Numbered from the stretch's first letter, positions 44,845-54,755 are shown. The stretch is 64,000 nucleotides of DNA from Pseudomonas farris (GCF_019145235.1 NZ_JAHSTV010000005.1:186001-250000), one strand, 5' to 3'. Program-made: numbers and translations. Notes: generated from the letters alone by a model not told the origin.

Positions 44845-46209
44845 TCAAGAGGTCAACGCAAAATGTTCAGCCACCGCTCGCTCGACCCAGGTATGGGCCT
44901 GACCGAGGTAATGGGCGGGGTCCAGCAGACGATCGAGCTCAGCATCCGACAGCTCGGCGGTCACTTGCGGCTCGTCGCCGAGTACCGCGCGCAGATGTCG
45001 TTGCTCAGCCACTGCGCGCTTGCAGCATTGCTCCAGCAGATGGTGCGCGGTGTCGCGACCGACCCGTTGCGCCAGCACGATGCTCACGGCTTCGGCCAGC
45101 ACCAGGCCCTGGGTCAGGTCGAGGTTGCGCGTCATTCGGTCGGCATCCACTTCCAGTCCGTCGGCCACCAACAGCGCTTGCTGCAAACTGCCTGACACCA
45201 AACAGCAGATCTCCGGCAGGGTTTCCCATTCGGCATGCCACAGGCCCAGGCTGCGTTCGTGCTCCTGCGGCATCGCACTGAACAAGGTCGAGAGCAAACC
45301 CGGCACTCGCGTCGCCGCGCCGATCAGCACCGCTGCGCCCACCGGGTTGCGTTTGTGCGGCATGGTCGAGGAACCGCCCTTGCCCGGCGCCGACGGCTCG
45401 AACACTTCGCCGGCCTCGGTCTGCATCAACAGGCTGATATCGCGGCCGAGTTTGCCGAGGCTGCCGGCGATCAATCCAAGCACCGCGCCGAACTCCACCA
45501 GACGATCACGCTGGGTGTGCCAGGGTTGATCCGGCAAGGTCAGTTGCAGTTCTACGGCCAAGGCTTCGGCAATCGGCATCGCCTGTTCGCCGAGGGCCGC
45601 GAGGGTGCCGGATGCGCCACCGAATTGCAGCACCAGCAGGCGCGGTTTGAGTTCCAGCAGACGCTGACGGCTGCGCGTCACCGCCCCCAACCAACCGGCG
45701 ATCTTCATGCCGAGGGTGACGGGCGTCGCGTGTTGCAACCAGGTGCGCCCGGCCAACGGCGTGGCGACGTAACGCCAGGCCTGGGTAGCGAGGGTTTCCC
45801 CCAGCTGCATCAGATCAGCTTCGATCAATTCCAGCGCGCGGCGCAGTTGCAGCACCAGGCCGGTGTCCATTGCATCCTGGCTGGTCGCGCCCAGATGCAC
45901 GTAACGCTCGGCTTCGGCATTGCTCTTGGCGATCTGCTTGCCCAATGCCTTGACCAGCGGAATCGCCGAGTTCCCTGCCGTGGCAATGGCCTCACCAAGC
46001 GCGGCGAAGTCGTAATGCTCGGCCCGACATGCCGCTTCGATAGACGCAACAGCCGTCTGCGGAATCAGGCCAACCCGCGCCTCGGCCCGGGCCAGTGCCG
46101 CTTCGAAATCAAGCATGGCCTGAACCCGGCCCTGATCGCAGAACACCTCACGCATGTCGCGTGCAGTGAAGTAGGCATCGAACAATTGATTGCCCGGTCG
46201 CTGGTTCAT
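44845..46209 (-). CDS. pcaB: 3-carboxy-cis,cis-muconate cycloisomerase PcaB
   Basis: A 454-residue fumarase/aspartase-superfamily protein with an AAGGA site. The signature GGSSTMPHKRNPVGA (flexible catalytic loop) and HLGATSQDAMDTGLVLQ motif are intact. It lactonises 3-carboxymuconate. 45 bases after pcaT. Confidence 0.94.
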   Translation of the reverse strand: MNQRPGNQLFDAYFTARDMREVFCDQGRVQAMLDFEAALARAEARVGLIPQTAVASIEAACRAEHYDFAALGEAIATAGNSAIPLVKALGKQIAKSNAEAERYVHLGATSQDAMDTGLVLQLRRALELIEADLMQLGETLATQAWRYVATPLAGRTWLQHATPVTLGMKIAGWLGAVTRSRQRLLELKPRLLVLQFGGASGTLAALGEQAMPIAEALAVELQLTLPDQPWHTQRDRLVEFGAVLGLIAGSLGKLGRDISLLMQTEAGEVFEPSAPGKGGSSTMPHKRNPVGAAVLIGAATRVPGLLSTLFSAMPQEHERSLGLWHAEWETLPEICCLVSGSLQQALLVADGLEVDADRMTRNLDLTQGLVLAEAVSIVLAQRVGRDTAHHLLEQCCKRAVAEQRHLRAVLGDEPQVTAELSDAELDRLLDPAHYLGQAHTWVERAVAEHFALTS

Positions 46210-46254
46210 AAACAGTCCTTGCAGGCGAGGGCCGGTCAGGCCCCCGCGTAAAGA

Positions 46255-47550
46255 TCAAAGGTCGTTTTGCAAATACTTCGCCTGTTTCGGCAGACGCAGG
46301 CTGAACAGGAACGCGACCGCCATCATCACCGTCACGTACCAATAGAACGAGTTTTCCATGCCCCCGGCTTTAAGGCTCAGCGCCACATACTCCGCCGAAC
46401 CGCCGAAGATTGCATTGGCCACCGCATACGCCAGGCCGACGCCCAAGGCGCGTACCTCTGGCGGGAACATTTCGGCTTTCACCAGACCGCTGATCGAGGT
46501 GTAGAAACTCACGATCGCCAGCGCCAGGGTAATCAGGACAAAGGCCAGGAACGGACTGCTGACACTTTTCAGGCTCAACAGGATCGGTACGGTGAACAAC
46601 GTCCCGAGGGCGCCGAACCAAAGCATCGAATTGCGCCGGCCGATCTTGTCGGCGAGCATGCCGAAGAACGGTTGCATGCACATATAAAGGAACAGCGCGC
46701 CGGTCATGATGTAGCTCGCGGTCTTGGCGTGCATGCCGGCGGTATTCACCAGGTACTTCTGCATGTATGTGGTGAATGTGTAGAAAATCAGCGAACCGCC
46801 GGCGGTGTAACCCAGCACGGTGATGAACGCAGCCTTGTGATCGCGGAACAGCGCACGGATGCTGCCGGCGTCCTTGTTTTCGCGCATTTCCTTGCTGGTG
46901 GTTTCCTTGAGCGCACGACGCAGGAACAACGAAATCAATGCCGCAGCCGCACCGACCACGAACGGAATTCGCCAGCCATAGGCACGCAATTCATCTTCGC
47001 TGAGGAACTGCTGCAGGACCACCACCAGCGACACCGCCAGCAGTTGCCCGCCAATCAGCGTGACGTACTGGAATGAGGCAAAGAAACCGCGCTGGCCTTT
47101 GAGCGCGACTTCACTCATGTAGGTCGCGGTGGTGCCGTACTCGCCGCCCACCGACAAGCCCTGCAGCAGGCGCGCGAACAACAGCATGATCGGCGCCCAG
47201 ACCCCGATGCTGTCGTAGGTCGGCAGGCAGGCGATGAGCAACGAACCGAAGCACATCATCAGAATCGAGATCAACATCGAATTCTTGCGCCCGTGTTTGT
47301 CCGCCACCCGACCGAAGATCCACCCGCCAATTGGCCGCATCAGAAACCCGGCAGCGAATACGCCCGCCGTGTTCACCAGCTGCACCGTGGGGTTGTCGGA
47401 GGGGAAAAACGCCGGGGCGAAATAGATTGCGCAGAAGGCGTAGACGTAAAAGTCGAACCATTCAACCAGATTGCCGGACGAGGCGCCGACAATCGCAAAG
47501 ATCCTTTTGTTGCGTTCTTCACTGGTGTAGAGAGCTGTGAGAGTTGTCAT
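46255..47550 (-). CDS. pcaT: Dicarboxylate/aromatic acid MFS transporter PcaT
   Basis: A 431-residue MFS protein of the KgtP/PcaT (metabolite:H+ symporter) group, with about twelve membrane segments. Opening [20 protein letters not shown] and [15 protein letters not shown] (motif A), [12 protein letters not shown] and [18 protein letters not shown] are typical. PcaT imports beta-ketoadipate or other dicarboxylates in Pseudomonas. It heads the pcaTBDC set. A REP pair separates it from pcaG. Confidence 0.9.
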   Translation of the reverse strand: MTTLTALYTSEERNKRIFAIVGASSGNLVEWFDFYVYAFCAIYFAPAFFPSDNPTVQLVNTAGVFAAGFLMRPIGGWIFGRVADKHGRKNSMLISILMMCFGSLLIACLPTYDSIGVWAPIMLLFARLLQGLSVGGEYGTTATYMSEVALKGQRGFFASFQYVTLIGGQLLAVSLVVVLQQFLSEDELRAYGWRIPFVVGAAAALISLFLRRALKETTSKEMRENKDAGSIRALFRDHKAAFITVLGYTAGGSLIFYTFTTYMQKYLVNTAGMHAKTASYIMTGALFLYMCMQPFFGMLADKIGRRNSMLWFGALGTLFTVPILLSLKSVSSPFLAFVLITLALAIVSFYTSISGLVKAEMFPPEVRALGVGLAYAVANAIFGGSAEYVALSLKAGGMENSFYWYVTVMMAVAFLFSLRLPKQAKYLQNDL

Positions 47551-47634
47551 CGTTCTTCACTATTTTGGGGACCGTGAGAGTCTAGACACACTTTGCAACA
47601 ATCCCGTTCCGCAAATGCATTAGCGACGCGAATC

Positions 47635-47729
47635 CCTGTGGGAGCGGGCTTGCTCGCGAAGAGGACGGCACAGTCAACATTGATGTCGCCTGACACACCG
47701 CTTTCGCGAGCAAGCCCGCTCCCACAGGT
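47635..47729. repeat. REP doublet (REPIN)
   Basis: Inverted pair of gggagcgggcttgctcgc between pcaG and pcaT. It splits the pca cluster into two blocks, so it may limit readthrough. Confidence 0.85.
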
Positions 47730-47743
47730 TTTGCGGCGCTCAA

Positions 47744-48310
47744 TCAATAATCAAAAAACACCGTCTCCGCATCCGTCCCCTGCAAAATCACATTCCACTG
47801 ATAAACACCCGCAGCATCCTGCTTCGCCAGCAAGGTACCGCGGCGTTCAGCAGGCACGCACTCCAGCAGCGGGTCCGCCACGTTGGCCGGTTCGCCGTCG
47901 AAGTAAATCCGCGTCAGCAAGTGCTTCACCAACCCGCGAGCAAACACCAGCACCACCAAATGGGGCGCCTGGGTCGTACCCTTCAAGCCTTCCACTGTGC
48001 CCGGTTTGATCGTGGTAAAGCGGAAGCGCCCTTCTGCATCCACCGGCACCCGGCCAAACCCTTCGAAGTTCGGGTCCAGGGGTTTGTCTTGATCGTCTTC
48101 GGGATGGTCGTACTTGCCTGCGGCGTTGGCCTGCCAGACTTCCAGCATCGCATCGTTGACGAAGTCGCCGTTGCCATCGACGACTTGCCCGGTGATCGCC
48201 ACGCGCTCACCGAGAGTCTGTGCAACGGTCAGGTCTTCGCGGTTCAGCCAGGTCAGGCCGATGTGGTAATACGGCCCGACGGTGTGGGACGTGGTCGCGT
48301 TCAGCGTCAT
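47744..48310 (-). CDS. pcaG: Protocatechuate 3,4-dioxygenase alpha subunit PcaG
   Basis: A 188-residue intradiol dioxygenase subunit starting MTLNATTSHTVGPYYHIGL. Shows VEVWQANAAGKYDHPEDDQD-like sequence and the C-terminal RIYFDGEPANVADPLLECVP, as expected. PcaG lacks the iron ligands and forms the active site with PcaH. The start overlaps the end region of pcaH (GGAG inside pcaH's last codons serves as ribosome site), so the two are coupled. Confidence 0.94.
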   Translation of the reverse strand: MTLNATTSHTVGPYYHIGLTWLNREDLTVAQTLGERVAITGQVVDGNGDFVNDAMLEVWQANAAGKYDHPEDDQDKPLDPNFEGFGRVPVDAEGRFRFTTIKPGTVEGLKGTTQAPHLVVLVFARGLVKHLLTRIYFDGEPANVADPLLECVPAERRGTLLAKQDAAGVYQWNVILQGTDAETVFFDY

Positions 48311-48311
48311 C

Positions 48312-49016
48312 TTATTTCTCCATCGGCGTGGCTTCGCGCCCGCGCAAGACGATGTCCCAGCGATAACCGAGGGCGTAGGAAGGGATGGTTTTTTCCAGGT
48401 CGAAACTGGCGATCAGGCGCTCTTTGGCACTCGTATCAGGCACGCAGTTGTAGATCGGGTCGTAAGCCAGCAACGGGTCGCCCGGGAAATACATCTGGGT
48501 CACCAGGCGCGTGAGAATACTCGGCCCGAACAGTGAGAAATGGATGTGCGCCGGGCGCCAGGCGTTGTGATGGTTACCCCATGGATAGGCGCCGGGCTTG
48601 ATGGTCTGGAACTGATACCAGCCATCGGCGTCGGTCACGGTGCGACCGGTGCCGGTGAAGTTCGGGTCCAGCGGCGCGTCGTGCAGGTCGCGGGCATGGG
48701 CGTAGCGGCCGGCCGCGTTGGCCTGCCAGATCTCCACCAGAATTCCCGGCACCGGCAGACCGTTTTCATCCAGCACACGGCCGTGAATGATGATCCGTTC
48801 ACCCAATGGCTCGCCCGAGTGCTGGGCGGTCAGGTCGTTGTCCTGCTCCTCGATGCGATCGGCGCCAATGGTCGGGCCGGTGATTTCCGACAGCGAATGA
48901 GGCAAAAACACCAACGGCTTGGACGGCGAGCGAAGGTTGGTGGATTGATAAGGAGGGTGCAGGTATTCCGGCTGAGTGCCCGCCTGTGGGCGACGGTAAC
49001 CAGGTTTGTCAGTCAT
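48312..49016 (-). CDS. pcaH: Protocatechuate 3,4-dioxygenase beta subunit PcaH
   Basis: A 234-residue protein holding the Fe(III) centre. Tyr ligands are in AAGRYAHARD and PGAYPWGN and His ligands in RPAHIHFSLFG, all intact. Cleaves protocatechuate between C3 and C4 to 3-carboxy-cis,cis-muconate. Placed between pcaF and pcaG with a 52-base gap to pcaF. No pcaQ regulator is nearby. Confidence 0.95.
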   Translation of the reverse strand: MTDKPGYRRPQAGTQPEYLHPPYQSTNLRSPSKPLVFLPHSLSEITGPTIGADRIEEQDNDLTAQHSGEPLGERIIIHGRVLDENGLPVPGILVEIWQANAAGRYAHARDLHDAPLDPNFTGTGRTVTDADGWYQFQTIKPGAYPWGNHHNAWRPAHIHFSLFGPSILTRLVTQMYFPGDPLLAYDPIYNCVPDTSAKERLIASFDLEKTIPSYALGYRWDIVLRGREATPMEK

Positions 49017-49068
49017 TGCGCTTTCCTCAGTTCTTATTAGTCGACGCTTTTAATTCACAGCCAGCGTG

Positions 49069-50271
49069 TCAGACCCGTTCGATCGCCAAGGCCAGCCCCT
49101 GGCCGACACCGACGCACATGGTCGCCAGACCTTTCTTGCCACCGGTTTTTTCCAGTTGATGCAGCGCGGTCAGTACCAAGCGTGCACCGCTCATGCCCAG
49201 CGGATGGCCCAAGGCAATGGCGCCACCGTTCGGGTTGACCTGGGCCGCGTCATCCGCCAGTCCCAGTTCACGCAGCACGGCCAAGCCCTGGCTGGCGAAG
49301 GCTTCGTTGAGTTCAATCACGTCGAAATCTCTGACCGCCAAGCCCAGGCGTTCGGTCAATTTGCGCACCGCTGGCACCGGGCCGATGCCCATCACCCTGG
49401 GTGCGACACCGGCACTCGACATGCCCAACACGCGAGCGCGGGCAGTCAGGCCATGTTTCTTCACCGCGTCGCCGGAGGCCAGAATCAACGCCGCCGCACC
49501 GTCGTTCACCCCGGAAGCATTGCCGGCGGTAACGGTTTTGTCCGGGCCATTGACCGGTTTGAGTTTGGCCAGGGTTTCCAATGTCGTGTCAGCGCGGGGA
49601 TGTTCATCCTGCGTGATGACGCTTTCCCCCTTCTTGTGGGCAATGCGCACTTCGACGATTTCTTCGGCAAAAAAACCTGCAGCTTGCGCGGCCGCTGTGC
49701 GTTGCTGACTGCGCAGGGCGAAAGCATCCTGATCGGCGCGGGAAACCTGGTAATCATCGGCCACGTTATCGGCGGTCTGCGGCATCGCGTCCACGCCGTA
49801 CTGGGCTTTCATCAACGGATTGATGAAACGCCAGCCGATGGTGGTGTCTTCCAGTTTCATGTTGCGCGAGAACGCCGCATCGGCCTTGCCCATCACGAAC
49901 GGTGCGCGAGACATCGACTCGACGCCGCCGGCAATCGCCAACTCCATCTCGCCACTGGCGATGGCCCGGAACGCCGTGCCGATCGCATCCATGCCCGAAG
50001 CGCAAAGACGATTGAGGGTAACGCCGGGAATGGTTTCTGGCAGACCCGCCAGCAGCAACGCCATGCGTGCCACGTTGCGGTTGTCTTCGCCGGCCTGGTT
50101 GGCGCAACCGAGGAACACTTCGTCTACCGCGTTCCAGTCTACCGACGGGTTGCGCGCCATCAGCGCTTTGATCGGCACGGCGGCCAGATCATCGGCGCGA
50201 ACCGCCGACAGGCCGCCGCCGAAACGGCCGATGGGGGTGCGGATGGCGTCACAGATATATACGTCACGCAT
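49069..50271 (-). CDS. pcaF: Beta-ketoadipyl-CoA thiolase PcaF
   Basis: A 400-residue thiolase. Catalytic residues visible: Cys in NRLCASGMDAIG, His in NPNGGAIALGHPLGMSGA and Cys in MCVGVGQGLAL. It releases acetyl-CoA and succinyl-CoA from beta-ketoadipyl-CoA. The ATG overlaps the pcaJ stop by one base, so it is co-translated with pcaIJ. Confidence 0.95.
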   Translation of the reverse strand: MRDVYICDAIRTPIGRFGGGLSAVRADDLAAVPIKALMARNPSVDWNAVDEVFLGCANQAGEDNRNVARMALLLAGLPETIPGVTLNRLCASGMDAIGTAFRAIASGEMELAIAGGVESMSRAPFVMGKADAAFSRNMKLEDTTIGWRFINPLMKAQYGVDAMPQTADNVADDYQVSRADQDAFALRSQQRTAAAQAAGFFAEEIVEVRIAHKKGESVITQDEHPRADTTLETLAKLKPVNGPDKTVTAGNASGVNDGAAALILASGDAVKKHGLTARARVLGMSSAGVAPRVMGIGPVPAVRKLTERLGLAVRDFDVIELNEAFASQGLAVLRELGLADDAAQVNPNGGAIALGHPLGMSGARLVLTALHQLEKTGGKKGLATMCVGVGQGLALAIERV

Positions 50272-51050
50272 CAGGCTTCTCCGGGTGCTTGGCCGTGGGC
50301 TGCAGCGGTGCGGGCTTCCAGATCGCGCAGCGCGGTCAGCTCGACATCGGTTGGCTCGGCGGTGTTTTCCACCTGATCGGCAAAACGAATCGACCAGCCG
50401 GTGGCCGCAATCACTTGCTCGCGGGTCACGCCAGGGTGCAGCGCGGTGACCACGAATTCATGAGTATCCGCTTCGGGTTCCATGATGCACAGGTCGGTAA
50501 CAATGCCGACCGGACCGGCGCCTGGCAGACCCAGACGCTTGCGCGAATCACCGCCCTCGCCATGACCGACCGAGGTGATGAAGTCGAGTTTGTCGACAAA
50601 GGAGCGCGCCGACTGCTTGAGGATGATCAGCACGCTCTTGGCGGAACCGGCGATCTCCGGCGCGCCACCGGCGCCCGGCAGGCGAACTTTCGGCTGATGG
50701 TAATCGCCCACCACCGTGGTGTTGATGTTGCCGAAACGGTCGACTTGCGCGGCGCCGAGAAAACCGACGTCAATGCGTCCGCCCTGCAACCAGTAGCGAA
50801 AAATCTCACCGGTCGGGACGACGGTGTCGGCGGTCTCCGCCAGTTCACCGTCGCCGATCGACAGCGGCAATACACTCGGCTTGGCACCGATCGGACCCGA
50901 TTCATAGATCAGGACGACGTCTGGCGAGGAAGTCAGACGTGCCAGGTTGGCGGCTTTCGACGGCAGGCCGATGCCGACGAAGCATACCGAACCGTTTTTC
51001 AGACGGCGGGCAGCGGCGACGGTCATCATTTCATTGGTGGTGTAAGTCAT
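50271..51050 (-). CDS. pcaJ: 3-oxoadipate CoA-transferase subunit B (PcaJ)
   Basis: A 259-residue protein with the catalytic glutamate in LIYESGPIGAKP and the GGRIDVGFLGAAQVDRFGN segment of family I CoA transferases. Pairs with PcaI to move CoA from succinyl-CoA to beta-ketoadipate. Overlaps pcaI by one base. Confidence 0.95.
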   Translation of the reverse strand: MTYTTNEMMTVAAARRLKNGSVCFVGIGLPSKAANLARLTSSPDVVLIYESGPIGAKPSVLPLSIGDGELAETADTVVPTGEIFRYWLQGGRIDVGFLGAAQVDRFGNINTTVVGDYHQPKVRLPGAGGAPEIAGSAKSVLIILKQSARSFVDKLDFITSVGHGEGGDSRKRLGLPGAGPVGIVTDLCIMEPEADTHEFVVTALHPGVTREQVIAATGWSIRFADQVENTAEPTDVELTALRDLEARTAAAHGQAPGEA

Positions 51051-51907
51051 TACTTGGCCTCCGAAGCAGCGGCCAGCTTGGCCTGGAACTCACTGAAGTC
51101 AGCGCAACCATGGATGTACTCGTTGATCCACGCGGTGAAGGTTTCACGGTCGCGGGCAATCGGGTCCCAGGCCTGGTAGAAGCGGTTATCGCGCTCGGTG
51201 TAACCGTGGGCGTAGGACGGATGCGCACCACCCGGTACATGGCAGACCGCGCTCAAGGCCCAGGTCGGCAGCACGCAAGCGTTCATCGGTGCGTTGAGGT
51301 CGTCGACGATTTCTTCAACAGTGACGATGCAACGCTTGGCGGCCAGCGCCGCTTCTTTCTGCACGCCGAGAATGCCCCAGAGCAGCACATTGCCTTTGCG
51401 GTCGGCTTTCTGCGCGTGAATCACGGTGATGTCCGGGCGCACCGACGGCACCGCCGCCAGCACTTCGCCGGTGAACGGGCACGTGACGGTTTTGATCAGC
51501 GGGTTGACCTTTGGCAGGTCGGAGCCGGCGTAGGCACGCAGCACCGCGAACGGTAAGCCCGAAGCGCCCGCGACGTAGGCATTGGCCAGGTCGGCGTGGC
51601 TGTGCTCTTCGATTTCCAGCGCATGCGGCCACTGCCTTTCGACCGCGTCACGCAGACGGTGCAGCGAGCCCACGCCTGGGTTACCGCCCCAGGAGAAAAT
51701 CAGCTTGCGAGCACAACCGGCACCGATCAACTGGTCGTAGATCAAGTCGGGCGTCATCCGCACCAGGGTCAGATCTTTCTTGCCCTGACGGATGATTTCG
51801 TGACCCGCCGCCGTAGGGATCAGGTGAGTAAAGCCTTCGAGCGCGACGGTATCGCCGTCGTTGACGAACTGCTTTACCGCGTCATGCAGCGAAAGGATTT
51901 CAGCCAT
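51050..51907 (-). CDS. pcaI: 3-oxoadipate CoA-transferase subunit A (PcaI)
   Basis: A 285-residue alpha subunit of a family I CoA transferase (GDTVALEGFTHLIPTAAGHE, KLIFSWGGNPGVGSLHRLRD). The other half of the heteromeric enzyme. First gene of pcaIJF, with PcaR-type boxes about 105-135 bases upstream and a large palindromic repeat between it and pcaK. Confidence 0.95.
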   Translation of the reverse strand: MAEILSLHDAVKQFVNDGDTVALEGFTHLIPTAAGHEIIRQGKKDLTLVRMTPDLIYDQLIGAGCARKLIFSWGGNPGVGSLHRLRDAVERQWPHALEIEEHSHADLANAYVAGASGLPFAVLRAYAGSDLPKVNPLIKTVTCPFTGEVLAAVPSVRPDITVIHAQKADRKGNVLLWGILGVQKEAALAAKRCIVTVEEIVDDLNAPMNACVLPTWALSAVCHVPGGAHPSYAHGYTERDNRFYQAWDPIARDRETFTAWINEYIHGCADFSEFQAKLAAASEAK

Positions 51908-52010
51908 GGGGCAGGCTCCCGTTTTGTTATGAACCGACAGTGGTAGAAAAAGGCGCGAGGTTCAGCACCGGAATGACTGAAGAGTAAGCCCCTGGAAAAC
52001 GCCAAACAAT

Positions 52011-52042
52011 CCGATAATCGACTGAGTGTTCGTTTATCGAAC
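52011..52042 (-). promoter_or_regulatory. PcaR box(es) upstream of pcaI
   Basis: A ccgataatcg at 52011-52020 and a palindromic gttcgtttatcgaac at 52028-52042. Read on the minus strand the latter is GTTCGATAAACGAAC, close to the PcaR consensus (gttcgataatcgcac as I remember it). Confidence 0.65.
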
Positions 52043-52074
52043 AGATTGTTGTCTCCCTACCGATCTCCTGCGCC

Positions 52075-52182
52075 GATCGTTCCCACGCTCCGCGTGGGAA
52101 TGCAGCTCGGGACGCTCCGCGCCCCAGAAGCGGACGCGGAGCGTCCGTTGAGGCATTCCCACGCGGAGCGTGGGAACGATCA
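52075..52182. repeat. Long palindrome, 'cgttcccacgctccgcgtggga' family
   Basis: Inverted arms gatcgttcccacgctccgcg and cgcggagcgtgggaacgatc with smaller hairpins inside, a Pseudomonas repeat distinct from the common REP. It fills most of the gap between pcaI and pcaK and could end transcription of pcaK. Confidence 0.8.
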
Positions 52183-52199
52183 CATCTCGGAAATTGCCC

Positions 52200-53546
52200 T
52201 CAGGTCGCATCCGCATGACTGACCATGCCCTTGATCACCACCGCCGTCGTCGCTAACGCGGCTGGAATTACCAGTGCCGTCAGCACCTGTTCGAAGTTCC
52301 AGCCCAGGCCCAGCAACGTTGCGCCCATCCACGCACCGAGGATCGCGCCGAAGCGGCCAATCCCGAGCATCCACGACACACCGGTCGCCCGCCCTTGAGT
52401 CGGATAAAACCGCGCCGCCAGCGACGGCATCGCCGATTGCGCGCCGTTGACGCACATCCCGGCCACCAGCACCAGGGTTGCCAGCAACGTGATGTTGCCC
52501 AGGCTCTGCCCTACCGCGTAGGCAAACACCCCGGCGAATAAGTAGAAAATGCCGATGACCTTGTGCGGATTGAACCGGTCCATCGCCCAGCCCACACCCA
52601 CTGCGCTCAACACCCCACCGAACTGGAACAGCGCACCAATGAACGCCGCCTGTTCCATGCTCGCGCCGCTGTCACGCATCAGCGTCGGCAGCCAACTGGT
52701 CAGCAGGTAAACAATCACCAGCCCCATGAAGTACGTCAGCCACAGCAACAACGTACCGGTGCTGTACGTGCCGGAGAAGATCACGGCAAACACATTGCGC
52801 GCCTTCACGGTTTTCTGTTCCGGCACGCTGAAGCTCGAAGCCTGAGCCACCACCATTGGGTCGATCGGCGCCAAGGCCTTGCGCACTTTGTCCGTGCCAC
52901 GGTTGCGCACCACCAGATAGCGCGCCGATTCCGGCAACCAGAACAGCAAGACGACGGCGAGGATCAACGGCAGAATTCCGCCGATCATCAACAGGCTGTG
53001 CCAGCCGAAGGCCGGGATCAGTTTGGCCGAGATGAACCCGCCACCGGCCATACCAAGGTTGAAGCCGCAGAACATGCTGGTCACCAGCAGGGATTTCTTG
53101 CGTTCCGGGGTGTATTCGGACAGCAGCGTGGTGGCGTTCGGCATGCCGGCGCCCAAGCCCAGACCGGTGAGGAAACGCAGCACCAGCAGTTGATCGACGT
53201 TGGTGCTATAGGCCGACGCCAGGCTGAAAGCGCCGAACAACAACACTGCGCCCACCAGCACGACTTTTCGCCCGAATCGGTCAGCCAACGGGCCGGAACC
53301 CAAAGCGCCGAAGACCATGCCGATCAACGCCGCACTCATCACCGGGCCGAGACTGGCGCGATCGATGCCCCAGTCCTGGGACAGTGCCGGCGCGATAAAA
53401 CCCATGGCCGCAGTGTCGAGGCCATCGAGGAAAACAATCAGGAAACATAGAATCACCACCCGCCATTGGTAGCGCGAAATGGGTTGAGCATTGATGAAGG
53501 ACTGCACGTCAAGGCAGTTTCCTACGGCAGACTGAGGCTGGTTCAT
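52200..53546 (-). CDS. pcaK: 4-hydroxybenzoate/protocatechuate transporter PcaK
   Basis: 448 residues from the ATG ending at 53546 (MNQPQSAVGNCLD). Aromatic acid:H+ symporter family: FLIVFLDGLDTAAMGFIAPAL (with the DGxD motif), GPLADRFGRKVVLVGA, and CGFNLGMAGGGFISAKL. Imports 4-hydroxybenzoate and protocatechuate. About 270 bases upstream, next to the pcaR stop, are PcaR boxes; a hairpin lies in its leader (53584-53599). Confidence 0.93.
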   Translation of the reverse strand: MNQPQSAVGNCLDVQSFINAQPISRYQWRVVILCFLIVFLDGLDTAAMGFIAPALSQDWGIDRASLGPVMSAALIGMVFGALGSGPLADRFGRKVVLVGAVLLFGAFSLASAYSTNVDQLLVLRFLTGLGLGAGMPNATTLLSEYTPERKKSLLVTSMFCGFNLGMAGGGFISAKLIPAFGWHSLLMIGGILPLILAVVLLFWLPESARYLVVRNRGTDKVRKALAPIDPMVVAQASSFSVPEQKTVKARNVFAVIFSGTYSTGTLLLWLTYFMGLVIVYLLTSWLPTLMRDSGASMEQAAFIGALFQFGGVLSAVGVGWAMDRFNPHKVIGIFYLFAGVFAYAVGQSLGNITLLATLVLVAGMCVNGAQSAMPSLAARFYPTQGRATGVSWMLGIGRFGAILGAWMGATLLGLGWNFEQVLTALVIPAALATTAVVIKGMVSHADAT

Positions 53547-53583
53547 TATTTTTATTCCACGCAAAGAACGCAGTCGAACAGGT

Positions 53584-53599
53584 GTCAGCCGGGGCTGAC
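53584..53599 (-). promoter_or_regulatory. Hairpin in the pcaK leader
   Basis: gtcagcc-gg-ggctgac forms a seven-base-pair stem 38 bases upstream of the pcaK start. No run of T follows, so it is not a classic terminator; it could act on translation or mRNA stability. Confidence 0.4.
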
Positions 53600-53794
53600 G
53601 CTGTCACTAGAAAAGGAGGTCGGGATCAGGCGATTCGGTTTCGGCAGCTAAACCGGTGGGAACAGCGACAGTCGGGAAACGTGCGCATGACAATGCCTCT
53701 TCTCATTGTTATTGGGGCGTGATCCGGCGGCTGAAGGCCAACTAGTGCCGGATGACGCTGCCGCGACATTAATGAGCCAAGGGAAAGAGCGTCA

Positions 53795-53829
53795 ATTCGA
53801 CAAACGCGACTCTGTGCGTTTATCGAACA
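53795..53829 (-). promoter_or_regulatory. PcaR box(es) upstream of pcaK
   Basis: attcgacaaacgcga (53795-53809) and tgcgtttatcgaac (53815-53828); the second reads GTTCGATAAACGCA on the minus strand, the expected PcaR target. They start just after the stop of pcaR. Confidence 0.7.
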
Positions 53830-53831
53830 GC

Positions 53832-54674
53832 TTAGGCAAAGAGTTGCGCGCTCAGATCACGACTGGCGCTTAGCAGGCCGGGCAGGAAACGCTGTTCCAG
53901 CTCACTGCGACTGACCCGGCCGGCGTGGGTGCTGACGTTTAACGCCGCCACCACTTGGCCGGAAGCGTCGTACACCGGAACGGCAATCGAGCGCAGGCCC
54001 TGCTCCAGTTCCTGATCGACGATGCACCAGCCTTGTTGCCGTACCTCTTGCAGGCATTCGAGCAACGCCTGGGGGGTATGCAACGTGCGGCTGGTTTTGG
54101 CTTGCAGCTCTGCATGGTCGAGGTATTCGCGCAGTGACGTGTCGTCCAGCGCGGCGAGAAGAATCCTGCCCATGGACGTGCAATAGGCCGGCAGCCGCCC
54201 GCCCACCGAGAGGTCGACGGAAATCAGCCGCTGGGTGGTCGCCGAGCGCGCAATGTACAAAATGTCATCGCCCTCCAGCGTGGCCATGTTGCAGGCCTCA
54301 TGCAGTTGCTCGCTCATGCGGTCCAGATACGGCTGGGCAGAAACCGCCAATGGCGTCGACGACAAATAGGCATGGCCCAGGGTCAGTACTTTGGGCAGCA
54401 GCGAATAAGTACGCCCATCAGTGGTGGCGTAGCCGAGCTTGATCAGGGTATGCAGGCAACGTCGCACAGCGGCGCGGGGAATTTCCGTGCGATGGCTGAT
54501 CTGCGCAATGGTCAGGTGCCGCTTGCGCTCCTGGAACGCTTGCACCACCGCCAAGCCACGGGCCAGGGAAGTCATGAAATCCGGGTCACCGGTCAGGGCC
54601 TGGATTCGCTTGGCGGGCGAGGCAACGATCGGCGGTGCCACTGAAGCGAAGGAATTGCGCATTTGATCGTTCAT
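53832..54674 (-). CDS. pcaR: IclR-family regulator PcaR
   Basis: 280 residues from the ATG ending at 54674 (MNDQMRNSF). IclR-type winged helix (about 30-90: ARGLAVVQAFQERKRHLTIA, EIPRAAVRRCLHTLIKLGYA) and C-terminal effector domain (about 105-275) with VGGRLPAYCTSMGRILLAAL and NVSTHAGRVSRSELEQRFLP. PcaR activates pca genes in response to beta-ketoadipate. Its own promoter carries PcaR boxes, so it should be autoregulated. Confidence 0.94.
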   Translation of the reverse strand: MNDQMRNSFASVAPPIVASPAKRIQALTGDPDFMTSLARGLAVVQAFQERKRHLTIAQISHRTEIPRAAVRRCLHTLIKLGYATTDGRTYSLLPKVLTLGHAYLSSTPLAVSAQPYLDRMSEQLHEACNMATLEGDDILYIARSATTQRLISVDLSVGGRLPAYCTSMGRILLAALDDTSLREYLDHAELQAKTSRTLHTPQALLECLQEVRQQGWCIVDQELEQGLRSIAVPVYDASGQVVAALNVSTHAGRVSRSELEQRFLPGLLSASRDLSAQLFA

Positions 54675-54755
54675 ATCAGTTGTTTCCCACACGGATCAGC
54701 GACTATTACAAGCGGCTGCCGGTCTGACACACAAGCCATCGGCCACCAAGATTGG

